Source: Hyphomicrobiales bacterium (GTDB lineage: Bacteria > Pseudomonadota > Alphaproteobacteria > Rhizobiales > JAJFHC01). Taken from it: DNA of 64,000 nucleotides. Positions 40,771 to 49,163 of the stretch are shown here, one piece after another. Each line of letters opens with the position of its first letter. Position 1 is the first letter of the stretch. The notes beneath the pieces are model-generated. The model was not told the DNA's origin and made no database searches. It saw only the letters and a list, made by a program, of their open reading frames with translations. The stretch is taken from assembly GCA_021775835.1 (NCBI GenBank), contig JAJFHC010000016.1, positions 1 to 64,000 of the forward strand, written 5' to 3'. A program made the translations under genes and the position numbers.

Positions 40771-40819
40771 TGGGGAGGGTGATTTTCGGTGACGCTCCGG
40801 CGATTCCCGGCCCTCCCCA
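40771..40819. repeat. 9-bp perfect inverted repeat between convergent genes
   Basis: TGGGGAGGG (40771-40779) and CCCTCCCCA (40811-40819) flank 31 bp. It lies just after the exported protein gene and before the end of the convergent TIR gene. There is no T run on either side, so it is not a standard terminator, but it may still stop or stabilise transcripts. Confidence 0.4.
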
Positions 40820-40869
40820 CCGCAAAGGTGTCATGGTTCGCCGGATCGACCTTCAACCGTGCCTTGCGG

Positions 40870-42108
40870 TTAGTCCGAGCGCGCGCGGCTTGCCGCAAAT
40901 CTGAGTGTCAGCCAGAACCCGAACGCCCACGCGGCCCCGTAGACCACCGTGTCCGACCACATCCGCGCATCGGCACGCGCAATGAGAGCTGCCTCCGCGC
41001 CGGAACCCACCGCCACCGCCGCTTCCATGATCACAATCAGCAGGAAGTTTGCGATCCCGTAGGCCGTGCCGGTGGCCGTCCAGACAACGATCATCCGTGC
41101 CACGAAACCGCGCCCGCCGCCATGCGGAAACCAACCGACGAGCGCCTGTGACAGGAAATAGCCAAGCACGACACCACAAAGCAGGCTCTGGGGGATCTCG
41201 CGCAGTCCCATGTTAAGGATCGCCTCGACCGAGCCGGTTGCGTCTAGCGGAACATCGGGCAGGAGGAAGGTCGTAAACAGAAATTGGCTGCCAATGAGGG
41301 TGGCCAGTGCGGCAAACGTCGCGCCCACCACTCCCCAGAACGGTGCCATGGTGAAGCGCGGCAGCCAGATCTTCAACGCGAGCGCCGGTCCGATCATGAC
41401 GTTGAAACCGGCCCACAGATAAAACCCCGGACCGGCACGATCGAGCCAGTAGGTCGGGCCGGGCGTGGCAGCCAGGTTGCCGAAGGCACCGGAGGCGACG
41501 ATCGCCCACACGGTAAGTGCGGCACCGGCAATGCGCAGACCGGTCAGCGGTGCGCCAACTGCTTCCCCCACAGGTGTGGCTTCCCGGGGCGGTGCCTGTT
41601 GCGGCGCTGCCTGCGCGGGCGAATACGTGGTGACAATCTCGTCGACGCCAAAAGCGCGCACCAGCCTGTCCGCATCGCTGGCAAATCGTGAATGGCTGAT
41701 CTCCACCGCATGCCGCCGCGCCAGGGGCCTGAGTGGTTCCGGCAACTCCTCGGCGGCCGGCATCTGCGCTCCGTCGACCAGCACCGGGATGACGCGAATG
41801 CCCTGCTTCAGCGCCGTCTGGACCTCGACACGCACGAAGTCTTCCGGATCGTCGAGCCGCCGTACGCCGCTCGGAGTCGCCGCGTCGAGCCAGTGGCGCC
41901 CGATGACAGCCAGCAGCACATCACAGCCCTGCACCGCATCGTCCAACTCACGCACGAAGTCGACACCCGGCACCATGGCGTCCACGTCCATGAACAACGC
42001 TTCTCTCGGGAAACTGTCGGCAAGCCGGTCGTATAACCGCCCGGTCGACCCCGGCGCATCGTCGCGGCGATAGGAGATGAATATCTTCGGGCTTGGTGTC
42101 ATTGGCAT
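40870..42108 (-). CDS. TIR domain membrane protein
   Basis: About 412 residues from ATG 42108 (or ATG 42102); the open frame reaches 42207, but the part before is not like a protein start. The TIR domain (1-145) begins with KIFISYRRDD, continues with LFMDVDAMVPGVDFVRELDD and CDVLLAVIGRHWL, then DFVRVEVQTAL with a glutamate (about residue 95) at the place of the NAD-cleaving Glu, and VIPVLVDGA. After a linker rich in A, P and Q come about six hydrophobic segments with no known family. TIR domains of bacteria often hydrolyse NAD or make cyclic ADP-ribose-type signals. A membrane part could be the sensor or the effector. It is convergent with the exported protein gene. Confidence 0.8.
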   Translation of the reverse strand: MPMTPSPKIFISYRRDDAPGSTGRLYDRLADSFPREALFMDVDAMVPGVDFVRELDDAVQGCDVLLAVIGRHWLDAATPSGVRRLDDPEDFVRVEVQTALKQGIRVIPVLVDGAQMPAAEELPEPLRPLARRHAVEISHSRFASDADRLVRAFGVDEIVTTYSPAQAAPQQAPPREATPVGEAVGAPLTGLRIAGAALTVWAIVASGAFGNLAATPGPTYWLDRAGPGFYLWAGFNVMIGPALALKIWLPRFTMAPFWGVVGATFAALATLIGSQFLFTTFLLPDVPLDATGSVEAILNMGLREIPQSLLCGVVLGYFLSQALVGWFPHGGGRGFVARMIVVWTATGTAYGIANFLLIVIMEAAVAVGSGAEAALIARADARMWSDTVVYGAAWAFGFWLTLRFAASRARSD

Positions 42109-42281
42109 GGAACGTCTGAGACAAGGATAGGATTGTGCACCCAACGTACAGTTCGACGTCCCACTGTACAGGTCGAACACGCATGGCGCCACTTGCGGGA
42201 GAACCATGGCACCGCCGACACTTGCTGCTCCAACGAACAGGACATGACGGCCGCCCTCGGCACATCAAGGGCACACAGGCG

Positions 42282-42494
42282 TTACGACGCCGGGTTGTCC
42301 TTTGCGACCGCTTCGAATTCCCGCTCCAGACGCCTTTCGAGCCTGACCAGATCCTCAGGCAGAGGTTGCCCTGTCGCCTTCAACTGGTTGAGTTCCAGGT
42401 GGATCTGCTCAAGAATCTCGTGAGCGTCCTCTGGCTGGTTTTCCATGTCGGTGAGGAGCATGTTTATCCTCACCATCAGGTCTTCGAATACCAT
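42282..42494 (-). CDS. small acidic helical protein
   Basis: 70 residues, almost wholly helical by composition (EDAHEILEQIHLELNQL, DLVRLERRLEREFEAVAK), with no signal peptide or cysteine. I do not recognise a family; it might be an adaptor. It lies 27 bp after the universal stress protein gene on the same strand. The codon use and the tight spacing support it being real. Confidence 0.6.
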   Translation of the reverse strand: MVFEDLMVRINMLLTDMENQPEDAHEILEQIHLELNQLKATGQPLPEDLVRLERRLEREFEAVAKDNPAS

Positions 42495-42521
42495 TGCTGC
42501 TTCTCCCGATTTTGAGTCCGA

Positions 42522-43361
42522 TCAGTGCGACATCAGCACGGGAATTGTCATGTTCTGGAGAACATATTGCGCCGTGCTGCCAAACAGAAGAGTGCCGAAC
42601 TTACCGCGACCGTAGGCCCCCATCACCAGGACGTCTGGCCGGGTCTTATCGCAATGCTCCAGAATGGCGTGGCCCGGTTTGTCGCTGCCGGGATTGATCT
42701 GCACCAGATTGGCATTGATCCCGTGGGCCTCGAGATGAGCGATCAGGTCGTGTTCCGGAAGCACTCTCTTGTCTTCGTCCGCCTCGCTGGAAATCAGGCG
42801 AATGACATCGAGCCGCGCCTTGGTCTCCAGTATCTGCATCGCATCGGTAAGCGCACGTGCAGCCGATCGGCTGCCGTCCCACGCCACCGCAGCTTCTTCC
42901 TTGAACGGTTGCGGTTCATAGGTCCTGGGCACAGCGATAACCGGTTTACCGGACCGCAAAAGCAGTTCCTCGGCACTGAGCGAGCCGCTTCCCTCCTGGT
43001 CCACATTGCTGAATTGCCCGGTGATCAGCATGTCGAAGTAACGCACGTAACGGGGCATGAGAACATCGGGCCGGCCCTCGCACGTGATCCACTTCGTCTT
43101 GCCGTCAAAACCGGTTGACTTGATTGCTTCGTGGAAAGACGCCTCAATCGATTTCTCCACGTCGAGTTCGGCTTCGTGCAGGTTTTTCAGAACCTGTTCG
43201 GGAATCCAGCGTCGGATGTGACTTTCGTATTTCTCCTGCTGGTAAACATGCAACCCCGTAATCGAGGCGCCGTACTTACCCGCCATCTGGGCTGCAAACC
43301 GGATGGCACGGATGGAACTTTCATTCCCGTCATAAGCAACGAGAAGATCTTTGATGGCCAT
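42522..43361 (-). CDS. universal stress protein, two tandem UspA domains
   Basis: 279 residues. The first UspA domain begins with IKDLLVAYDGNESSIRAIRF; the second has EEAAVAWDGSRSAARALTDA and ends with VLVMGAYGRGKFGTLLFGST, which carries the ATP-binding G-x2-G-x9-G-[ST] motif. The first domain lacks a clear copy of that motif, so only the C-terminal half should bind ATP. Such proteins help survival under stress such as oxidants or lack of oxygen. The gene is followed by the small helical protein and starts a two-gene unit. Confidence 0.9.
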   Translation of the reverse strand: MAIKDLLVAYDGNESSIRAIRFAAQMAGKYGASITGLHVYQQEKYESHIRRWIPEQVLKNLHEAELDVEKSIEASFHEAIKSTGFDGKTKWITCEGRPDVLMPRYVRYFDMLITGQFSNVDQEGSGSLSAEELLLRSGKPVIAVPRTYEPQPFKEEAAVAWDGSRSAARALTDAMQILETKARLDVIRLISSEADEDKRVLPEHDLIAHLEAHGINANLVQINPGSDKPGHAILEHCDKTRPDVLVMGAYGRGKFGTLLFGSTAQYVLQNMTIPVLMSH

Positions 43362-43673
43362 TTGGAGCCCTTTCGGATGGTCGGTTGCCGGATCAACACA
43401 GAACCCTATTCTGGTTCATTGGAGTCCGGGACAGGTTGATTGATATCAATTGTTCCACATTGCCGGGTCCGAGTGAACCTGTTTGGTTCAATTCGCCCGT
43501 TAAACCAATGAGAAAATGGACGATCGCATCGTTGCGGCAGGTTCATGTTTCCGGTGTTATGGTCCGGCAGTCTGGCTGGAAGCGGCGCCCACACCACATT
43601 GAATTTTGCCTCATCGCGCCCAACTTAATAGATTACGCAGTTATCGCCGGGTCGACCGGATTGGGAGGAAAAT
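43362..43673. other. gene-free divergent region
   Basis: 312 bp between the universal stress protein gene and the alpha-2-macroglobulin gene. It holds ATTGATATCAAT (43439-43450), a 12-bp perfect palindrome of unknown role, and GGGAGGAAA just before the ATG at 43674. I see no coding frame. Confidence 0.5.
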
Positions 43674-46600
43674 ATGGCAAATCGTGCAATCCTTTGCATT
43701 TGGATCATTCTCGGATTTGCACATTTTCAGGCTATACCCGCCAAGGCCAAGGACGCGGACAGGCATATAATTGTCAAGGAAAACAGCGACTATTTCGGTT
43801 TCGATCTGAAGACTGAACAGAATGTATCGCTGGATCAGTGCAAAACCTTGTGCCTGGGCAATCCTGCCTGCAAGGCCTTCACTTACAATATGTCGGCGCA
43901 GTTCTGTTTTCTGAAGTCCGATTTCGGTCCGCTTAATGGGTTCTCCGGTGCCGTCGCCGGTCGTGTGGCGACCAAAGGAACCGGCCCGGATCTGGGGGCA
44001 CCGCCAGAACTGTCTTTCGTACCGAACTACCTGATCGACGAGGCCAGAAAATTCAGAGCCTCGCTGGCGTCCAGCAAATCCCTCTCGACCAACCTTGGGT
44101 TTGCCGCGGTGACCTCGGTCGCGCGCCAGAACCTGGCGGGTGGCAACACCAAAGTTGCGTCCGACTATCTCAGTGCTGCCCTGAAGATCGATCCGCAGGA
44201 CCTGGCCGTCTGGCTTGAGCTGTCCGCCGTCGCCCACGTGCATCGCACCAAGAGTTCCTCCGAACGCCGCTTCTACAACAACATCACCACATCCGCCGCC
44301 ATCAGCGCCTATCGCCTGTCGCGAACGAAAAGCACACGTGCCGCCGCCCTCGCCCATCTGGCCAGGGGGCTGGAAGCACAACGTCGCTATCGCCCGGCAA
44401 TCACCGCCTATGATCGCAGCCTCGAGCTCAATGACGTTGCGGCCGAACGCACGGCATTTCTGGAACTGCGCCGCAAACACGGGTTCCGTGTTCTCAACCA
44501 CACAGTGGATTCCGACAACCTCAATCCGCGCATCTGTGTTCAGTTCTCGGAAAACCTCAACAAGGCCGCCTCGGGATATGAGAGTTTCCTGAGTGTCAAC
44601 AAGGCGCCGCCCCAGGCGATCGATGTCAGGGATCGCCAGATCTGCGTCGAAGGCCTGGACCACGGCAAGAGCTACAAGGTCGGCTTGCGTCAAGGCCTGC
44701 CCTCATCGATTGGAGAGAACCTGCTCAACAATGTCGATCTCGATGTTTACATCCGCGACCGCCAGCCCGCCGCCCGGTTTACCGGCAACAATTTTGTCCT
44801 TCCGCTGGCTGCCCGTCGGGGAATTCCGCTCGTGACCGTCAACACCGACAAGGCCGACCTGAAACTCTTTCGCATCGGCGAGCGCGCTCTTTCCCAGTTG
44901 TTTCAGGGGTGGCAGTTCCTCCAGCAATTGAACCCCTCCCAGGCGGAATATCTGACCAACGATATCGGGGAGCCGGCATGGCAGGGATCGGTTGCCATCA
45001 AACCCGACCTGAACAGGGAAGTTGTCACCTCCATTCCGATCGACGAGGCCTTGCCTAATCGCAAACCAGGCGTCTACCTCCTCACGGCACAACCCGCCGA
45101 CCGTCAGCCCGGTACGTCCGAGGCGGCGGCGAGCCAGTGGTTTGTCATCTCCGACATCGGTCTCACCACGTTCAGCGGCAACACCGATCTGCAGGTGTTC
45201 GCCCGATCGCTTGCATCTGCCACACCCATGGCCGGCGTTGACGTCACATTGATCGCCCGCAACAACGAGGTGCTGGGCACAGGCACGACCGACGCTGACG
45301 GCCAGGCCAAATTTGACGGAGGCCTGCTCCGGGGCAAGGGCGGACTTGCACCGTCCGTCATCACCGCAAAGCGAAGTGCCGGCGATTTTGTCTTCCTTGA
45401 TGTGTCGAATCCCGGATTCGATTTCTCCGATCGTGGCGTCGCCGGGCGTGCAGTTCCTGCAGGCGTGGACGTTTATGCCTGGACCGAAAGAGGCATTTAT
45501 CGCGCCGGTGAAACCGTTCACGTGGCCGCCCTTGCCCGCGATCCGTCGGCACGTGCGATCGACAATCTGCCTCTCACCTTCGTATTCAGGCGCCCTGACG
45601 GCGTCGAAGAACGGCGTCTCGTTGACTCAGGAAAGTCTTTGGGTGGTTACGCGGTCGAATTGCCCTTGACGACTAATGCCAGGCACGGTACGTGGCGGGT
45701 CCAGGTTTACACCGATCCCAAAGCGAATCCGGTTGCCGATCAGCGCTTCCTGGTCGAAGACTTTCTGCCTGAGCGCATCGATTTTACCGTTGCCGCAGGC
45801 CAGCAATCGATCGCTGTCGGGCAACCAGGTACCGCGACTGTCAACGGCCGCTATCTTTACGGCGCCCCGGCATCCGGCCTCACCCTTGAAGGCGAACTGG
45901 TTGTGCGCACGAAGCGTGATCGCAAAGGATTTGCCGGTTACCAGTTTGGCCTGTCCGCAAAGCAGGAAACCGTCTCTCAGCGATTTCCGATCGAAGGCAT
46001 GGCGCCACTCGATACTGACGGGACAAGCACCTTCAGCTTTCTTCTCGACAACATCGCGGCCACCACCAGACCGTTGACCGCCGATCTTGTCGTGCGCATG
46101 CGCGAAGGCAGCGGCCGCGCCGTGGAACGCAAGACCGCCGTCGCTATCAAGGCACCCGGCGTCATGATCGGTGTCCGCCCTCAGTTTGATGGGGGCCAGG
46201 TTGCAGAGAATTCATCTGCCGGTTTCGAGGTCATCGCTGTCGATCCCGGAGACGGCATGACCGGCCTGGCGGACGTGGCCTGGTCGATCGTGAAGGTCGA
46301 ACGCAACTACCAGTGGTATCGGAACGGATCCTCCTGGCGCTATGAGTCCATCGATCTGGAGAAGAAAGTCTCCAGCGGCAGCTTCGACATCAAGGCGGAA
46401 AAGCCATCGAAAATTTCAGTCCCAGTGGACTGGGGTCACTACCGGCTCGACATCGAGACAGCCACCGCAAACGGACCTGCGACCAGCATTGAATTCAACG
46501 CAGGTTGGTTTGTGCAGGCAAAATCGACAGAGACGCCAGACGGTCTCGAGATCGCCCTGGACAAGTCCCAGTACGAGGCGGGCGACATTGCCAGATTGAA

Positions 46601-49154
46601 GGTATCCCCGCGTTTCGCCGGTGAAATGCTCATTGCCATCGGCACTGACAGCATCGTCGAGACCATGTCGGTTGCGGTCCCACCGGAAGGAGCTACTTTC
46701 GATGTGCCCGTCGGCAGTGACTGGGGCGCCGGCGCCTACGTGCTCGCGACCCTCTACCGTCCGGGCGACGCAGGCACCTCACGCATGCCCGCGCGCGCCA
46801 TCGGCGTCAAATGGTTGTCCGTCGATCCTCAAGCGAGAAATCTGGCCGTGTCGCTGGGCGCGGACGCCCAGACCCGACCGCACGAACCTCTGAAGATTCC
46901 CGTCATGGTTTCTGGCCTCACGGCCGGGCAAGAGGCCTATGTCACGGTCGCCGCCGTGGATGTCGGGATCCTGAACCTTACAAACTATCGCAGCCCTGAT
47001 CCGGTGAAGCGGTACTTTGGGCAACGCAAACTTGGCGTTGAAATGCGTGACATCTACGGTCGGCTGATTGACGGTTCCCTGGGCGCGACGGGCAGATTGC
47101 GCACCGGTGGCGATTCTGCCGATAACATGAGTGCCGATGGCAACCCACCCACGGAAAAACTCGTTGCCTTCTTTTCAGGGCCCGTGCGCCTTGACGACAA
47201 CGGCCAGGCGGAAGTGACTTTCGACATTCCGCAGTTCAACGGCACCGTGCGAATCATGGCAACGGCATGGACGGCCGATGGGGTTGGCGCTGCCGAGGCC
47301 GAGACCGTGATCCGTGATCCGATCGTTGTCTCCGCCAGTCTGCCAAAATTCATGGCCCCTGGCGATCAGGCCCGGTTGCTGATCGACATTGCCAATACGG
47401 ACGCCCCCGCGGGACAATACGCGTTCGACATTGAAACCAGTGACACCCTCTCGCTGAACCGGGATCAACTGGCATCGTCCATTGATCTGGTTGCGGGACA
47501 GCAGACAAGCCTTGCGGTTCCAATCAGCGCCCAATCGGCTGGAGAAGCCTGGGCCAGAATCCGCCTGTCACGCCCGGACAGTGTCGAAGTGGAACACGAG
47601 ATATCGATGAACGTCCGGCCCGGCCAGTTGCCGGTTACCCGGAAGATGCAAGTGGCGCTGGCCGCAAACGGTGGCAGTCTGATGGTCGACAGGACGCTGT
47701 TTGAAGACAGCCAGCTTGATGGCGCCAAGATCAGCGTCAGCGTCGGGCGGGCATCGGCCTTCGATGTCCCCTCCCTGATCCTGCAGCTGGATCGATACCC
47801 CTACGGGTGTGCGGAACAGGTCACCAGCAAGGCCCTGCCCCTGCTCTACTCCAGTGACTTTTCCACCGGAATTCCAGGGCTCGACCAAGCTGTTGTCAGG
47901 GACCGGATACAGAAAGCCATCAACACGGTCCTGTCCTATCAGTCCAACAGCGGCGGTTTCAGCCTTTGGGGAACCCAAGCCGATGACTTGTGGCTGGGCG
48001 CCTACGTCACGGAGTTTCTGACCCGGGCTTCCGAGAAGGGATACGATGTTCCGGCTCGGCCCATGAAACAGGCCCTGCAGAGTCTTCAGAACGTACTGGC
48101 ATACCGCAACGATCTTGCGAGCAACGACGCAGCCGTGGCCTATGCGCTCTATGTGCTTGCCCGCAACAGGCTCGCCTCGGCGGGTGATCTGCGATACTAC
48201 GCCGACACCCAGCTGCAGTCGTTCAGAACGCCGATTGCACGGGCACAACTGGCCGCCGGCATGGCACTCTACGGTGACCAGCAGCGCGCCAAGCGCACCT
48301 TCAGTTCAGCCTTCCAGCTGGCAAAGGAGAACGCCGTCTCCGAGGGCGGGCAGTATCATTATGGCTCCAGACTGCGCGATGCATCGGCCATGCTGGCCCT
48401 GGCATCCGAGGCCCGCCCGGAGCCCTCTGACACGGCCGGAATGATCGAGTTGGTATCAGCGCTGCACAAGGCCGACACCTACACCAGCACGCAGGAACAG
48501 GCCTGGATGCTGCTCGCCGCCCGCGCGGCAAAGGCTGCCGATGACACCATTTCTCTCAGCGTCAACGGCCTGCCCCACTCCGGGGCTCTTGCCCGGCGGA
48601 TCGAAGGCGGCGATCTTGCCGATTCACCACTTCGTGTCACCAATCGCCATGGCGAAGACCTGCAGGCAACCGTCACGACCATCGCCGTGCCGGCACAACC
48701 CCTGGCCGCCGGCGGAGAGGGCTTCACCATCGAGCGGACCTACTACCGCCTCGACGGGACCCAGACGAGTGTCAGCGACGTCACCCAGAATGAGCGGTTC
48801 GTCGTGGTCATCAACGTGAAACAGCTCAATGACCTGCCCTCAAGGCTCGTGGTCACCGACTTGCTTCCCGCGGGCTTCGAGATCGACAACCCTCGCCTGA
48901 TCGGCAGTGCTGATCTTGGCAACTTCAACTGGTTGCCTGAGACCGCCGTGGCGCATTCCGAATTTCGTGACGACCGCTTCGTCACCGCCTTTGACCGCGC
49001 CAAGGGCGGCGAAACCCAGTTCACCGTCGCCTATACGGTCCGCGCTGTGACTCCGGGCCGATTCACTCACCCGGCCGCCAGCGTAGAGGACATGTATCGG
49101 CCTCAACTCTCTGCCCGAACCGCGAGCGGCTGGATGCAGGTCGCCAGACCCTAG
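43674..49154 (+). CDS. alpha-2-macroglobulin family protein with N-terminal PAN/Apple-like domain
   Basis: 1826 residues. A signal peptide is followed by a PAN/Apple-like domain (about 31-100; SLDQCKTLCLGNPACKAFTY, with paired cysteines), then a helical repeat region (about 125-270) like TPR. After that come many beta-sandwich (MG) domains, including RGIYRAGETVHVAALARD typical of bacterial MG3. The thioester site is GCAEQ, with Cys1379 and Gln1382, in YPYGCAEQVTSKALPLLY, so the trap should be reactive. Near the end lies the receptor-binding-like domain. No lipobox is seen. These proteins trap foreign proteases in the periplasm. The pbpC gene follows after 9 bp, the well-known YfhM/PbpC pairing: defence linked with cell wall repair. 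Confidence 0.93.
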   Translation: MANRAILCIWIILGFAHFQAIPAKAKDADRHIIVKENSDYFGFDLKTEQNVSLDQCKTLCLGNPACKAFTYNMSAQFCFLKSDFGPLNGFSGAVAGRVATKGTGPDLGAPPELSFVPNYLIDEARKFRASLASSKSLSTNLGFAAVTSVARQNLAGGNTKVASDYLSAALKIDPQDLAVWLELSAVAHVHRTKSSSERRFYNNITTSAAISAYRLSRTKSTRAAALAHLARGLEAQRRYRPAITAYDRSLELNDVAAERTAFLELRRKHGFRVLNHTVDSDNLNPRICVQFSENLNKAASGYESFLSVNKAPPQAIDVRDRQICVEGLDHGKSYKVGLRQGLPSSIGENLLNNVDLDVYIRDRQPAARFTGNNFVLPLAARRGIPLVTVNTDKADLKLFRIGERALSQLFQGWQFLQQLNPSQAEYLTNDIGEPAWQGSVAIKPDLNREVVTSIPIDEALPNRKPGVYLLTAQPADRQPGTSEAAASQWFVISDIGLTTFSGNTDLQVFARSLASATPMAGVDVTLIARNNEVLGTGTTDADGQAKFDGGLLRGKGGLAPSVITAKRSAGDFVFLDVSNPGFDFSDRGVAGRAVPAGVDVYAWTERGIYRAGETVHVAALARDPSARAIDNLPLTFVFRRPDGVEERRLVDSGKSLGGYAVELPLTTNARHGTWRVQVYTDPKANPVADQRFLVEDFLPERIDFTVAAGQQSIAVGQPGTATVNGRYLYGAPASGLTLEGELVVRTKRDRKGFAGYQFGLSAKQETVSQRFPIEGMAPLDTDGTSTFSFLLDNIAATTRPLTADLVVRMREGSGRAVERKTAVAIKAPGVMIGVRPQFDGGQVAENSSAGFEVIAVDPGDGMTGLADVAWSIVKVERNYQWYRNGSSWRYESIDLEKKVSSGSFDIKAEKPSKISVPVDWGHYRLDIETATANGPATSIEFNAGWFVQAKSTETPDGLEIALDKSQYEAGDIARLKVSPRFAGEMLIAIGTDSIVETMSVAVPPEGATFDVPVGSDWGAGAYVLATLYRPGDAGTSRMPARAIGVKWLSVDPQARNLAVSLGADAQTRPHEPLKIPVMVSGLTAGQEAYVTVAAVDVGILNLTNYRSPDPVKRYFGQRKLGVEMRDIYGRLIDGSLGATGRLRTGGDSADNMSADGNPPTEKLVAFFSGPVRLDDNGQAEVTFDIPQFNGTVRIMATAWTADGVGAAEAETVIRDPIVVSASLPKFMAPGDQARLLIDIANTDAPAGQYAFDIETSDTLSLNRDQLASSIDLVAGQQTSLAVPISAQSAGEAWARIRLSRPDSVEVEHEISMNVRPGQLPVTRKMQVALAANGGSLMVDRTLFEDSQLDGAKISVSVGRASAFDVPSLILQLDRYPYGCAEQVTSKALPLLYSSDFSTGIPGLDQAVVRDRIQKAINTVLSYQSNSGGFSLWGTQADDLWLGAYVTEFLTRASEKGYDVPARPMKQALQSLQNVLAYRNDLASNDAAVAYALYVLARNRLASAGDLRYYADTQLQSFRTPIARAQLAAGMALYGDQQRAKRTFSSAFQLAKENAVSEGGQYHYGSRLRDASAMLALASEARPEPSDTAGMIELVSALHKADTYTSTQEQAWMLLAARAAKAADDTISLSVNGLPHSGALARRIEGGDLADSPLRVTNRHGEDLQATVTTIAVPAQPLAAGGEGFTIERTYYRLDGTQTSVSDVTQNERFVVVINVKQLNDLPSRLVVTDLLPAGFEIDNPRLIGSADLGNFNWLPETAVAHSEFRDDRFVTAFDRAKGGETQFTVAYTVRAVTPGRFTHPAASVEDMYRPQLSARTASGWMQVARP

Positions 49155-49163
49155 ACCGTAAGC

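Noticed and set aside
40771..40819. Terminator between convergent genes
   Set aside because: The inverted repeat has a 31-bp loop and no T run on either strand. It is listed only as an inverted repeat.
43439..43450. Possible FNR/ANR box before the universal stress protein gene
   Set aside because: The palindrome ATTGATATCAAT lacks the four-base spacer of TTGAT-N4-ATCAA, so it does not fit FNR-type regulators.
43641..44693. 350-codon open frame on the minus strand
   Set aside because: It is antisense to the alpha-2-macroglobulin gene, which has a signal peptide, ribosome binding site and domain matches; the frame is a product of GC-rich codon bias.
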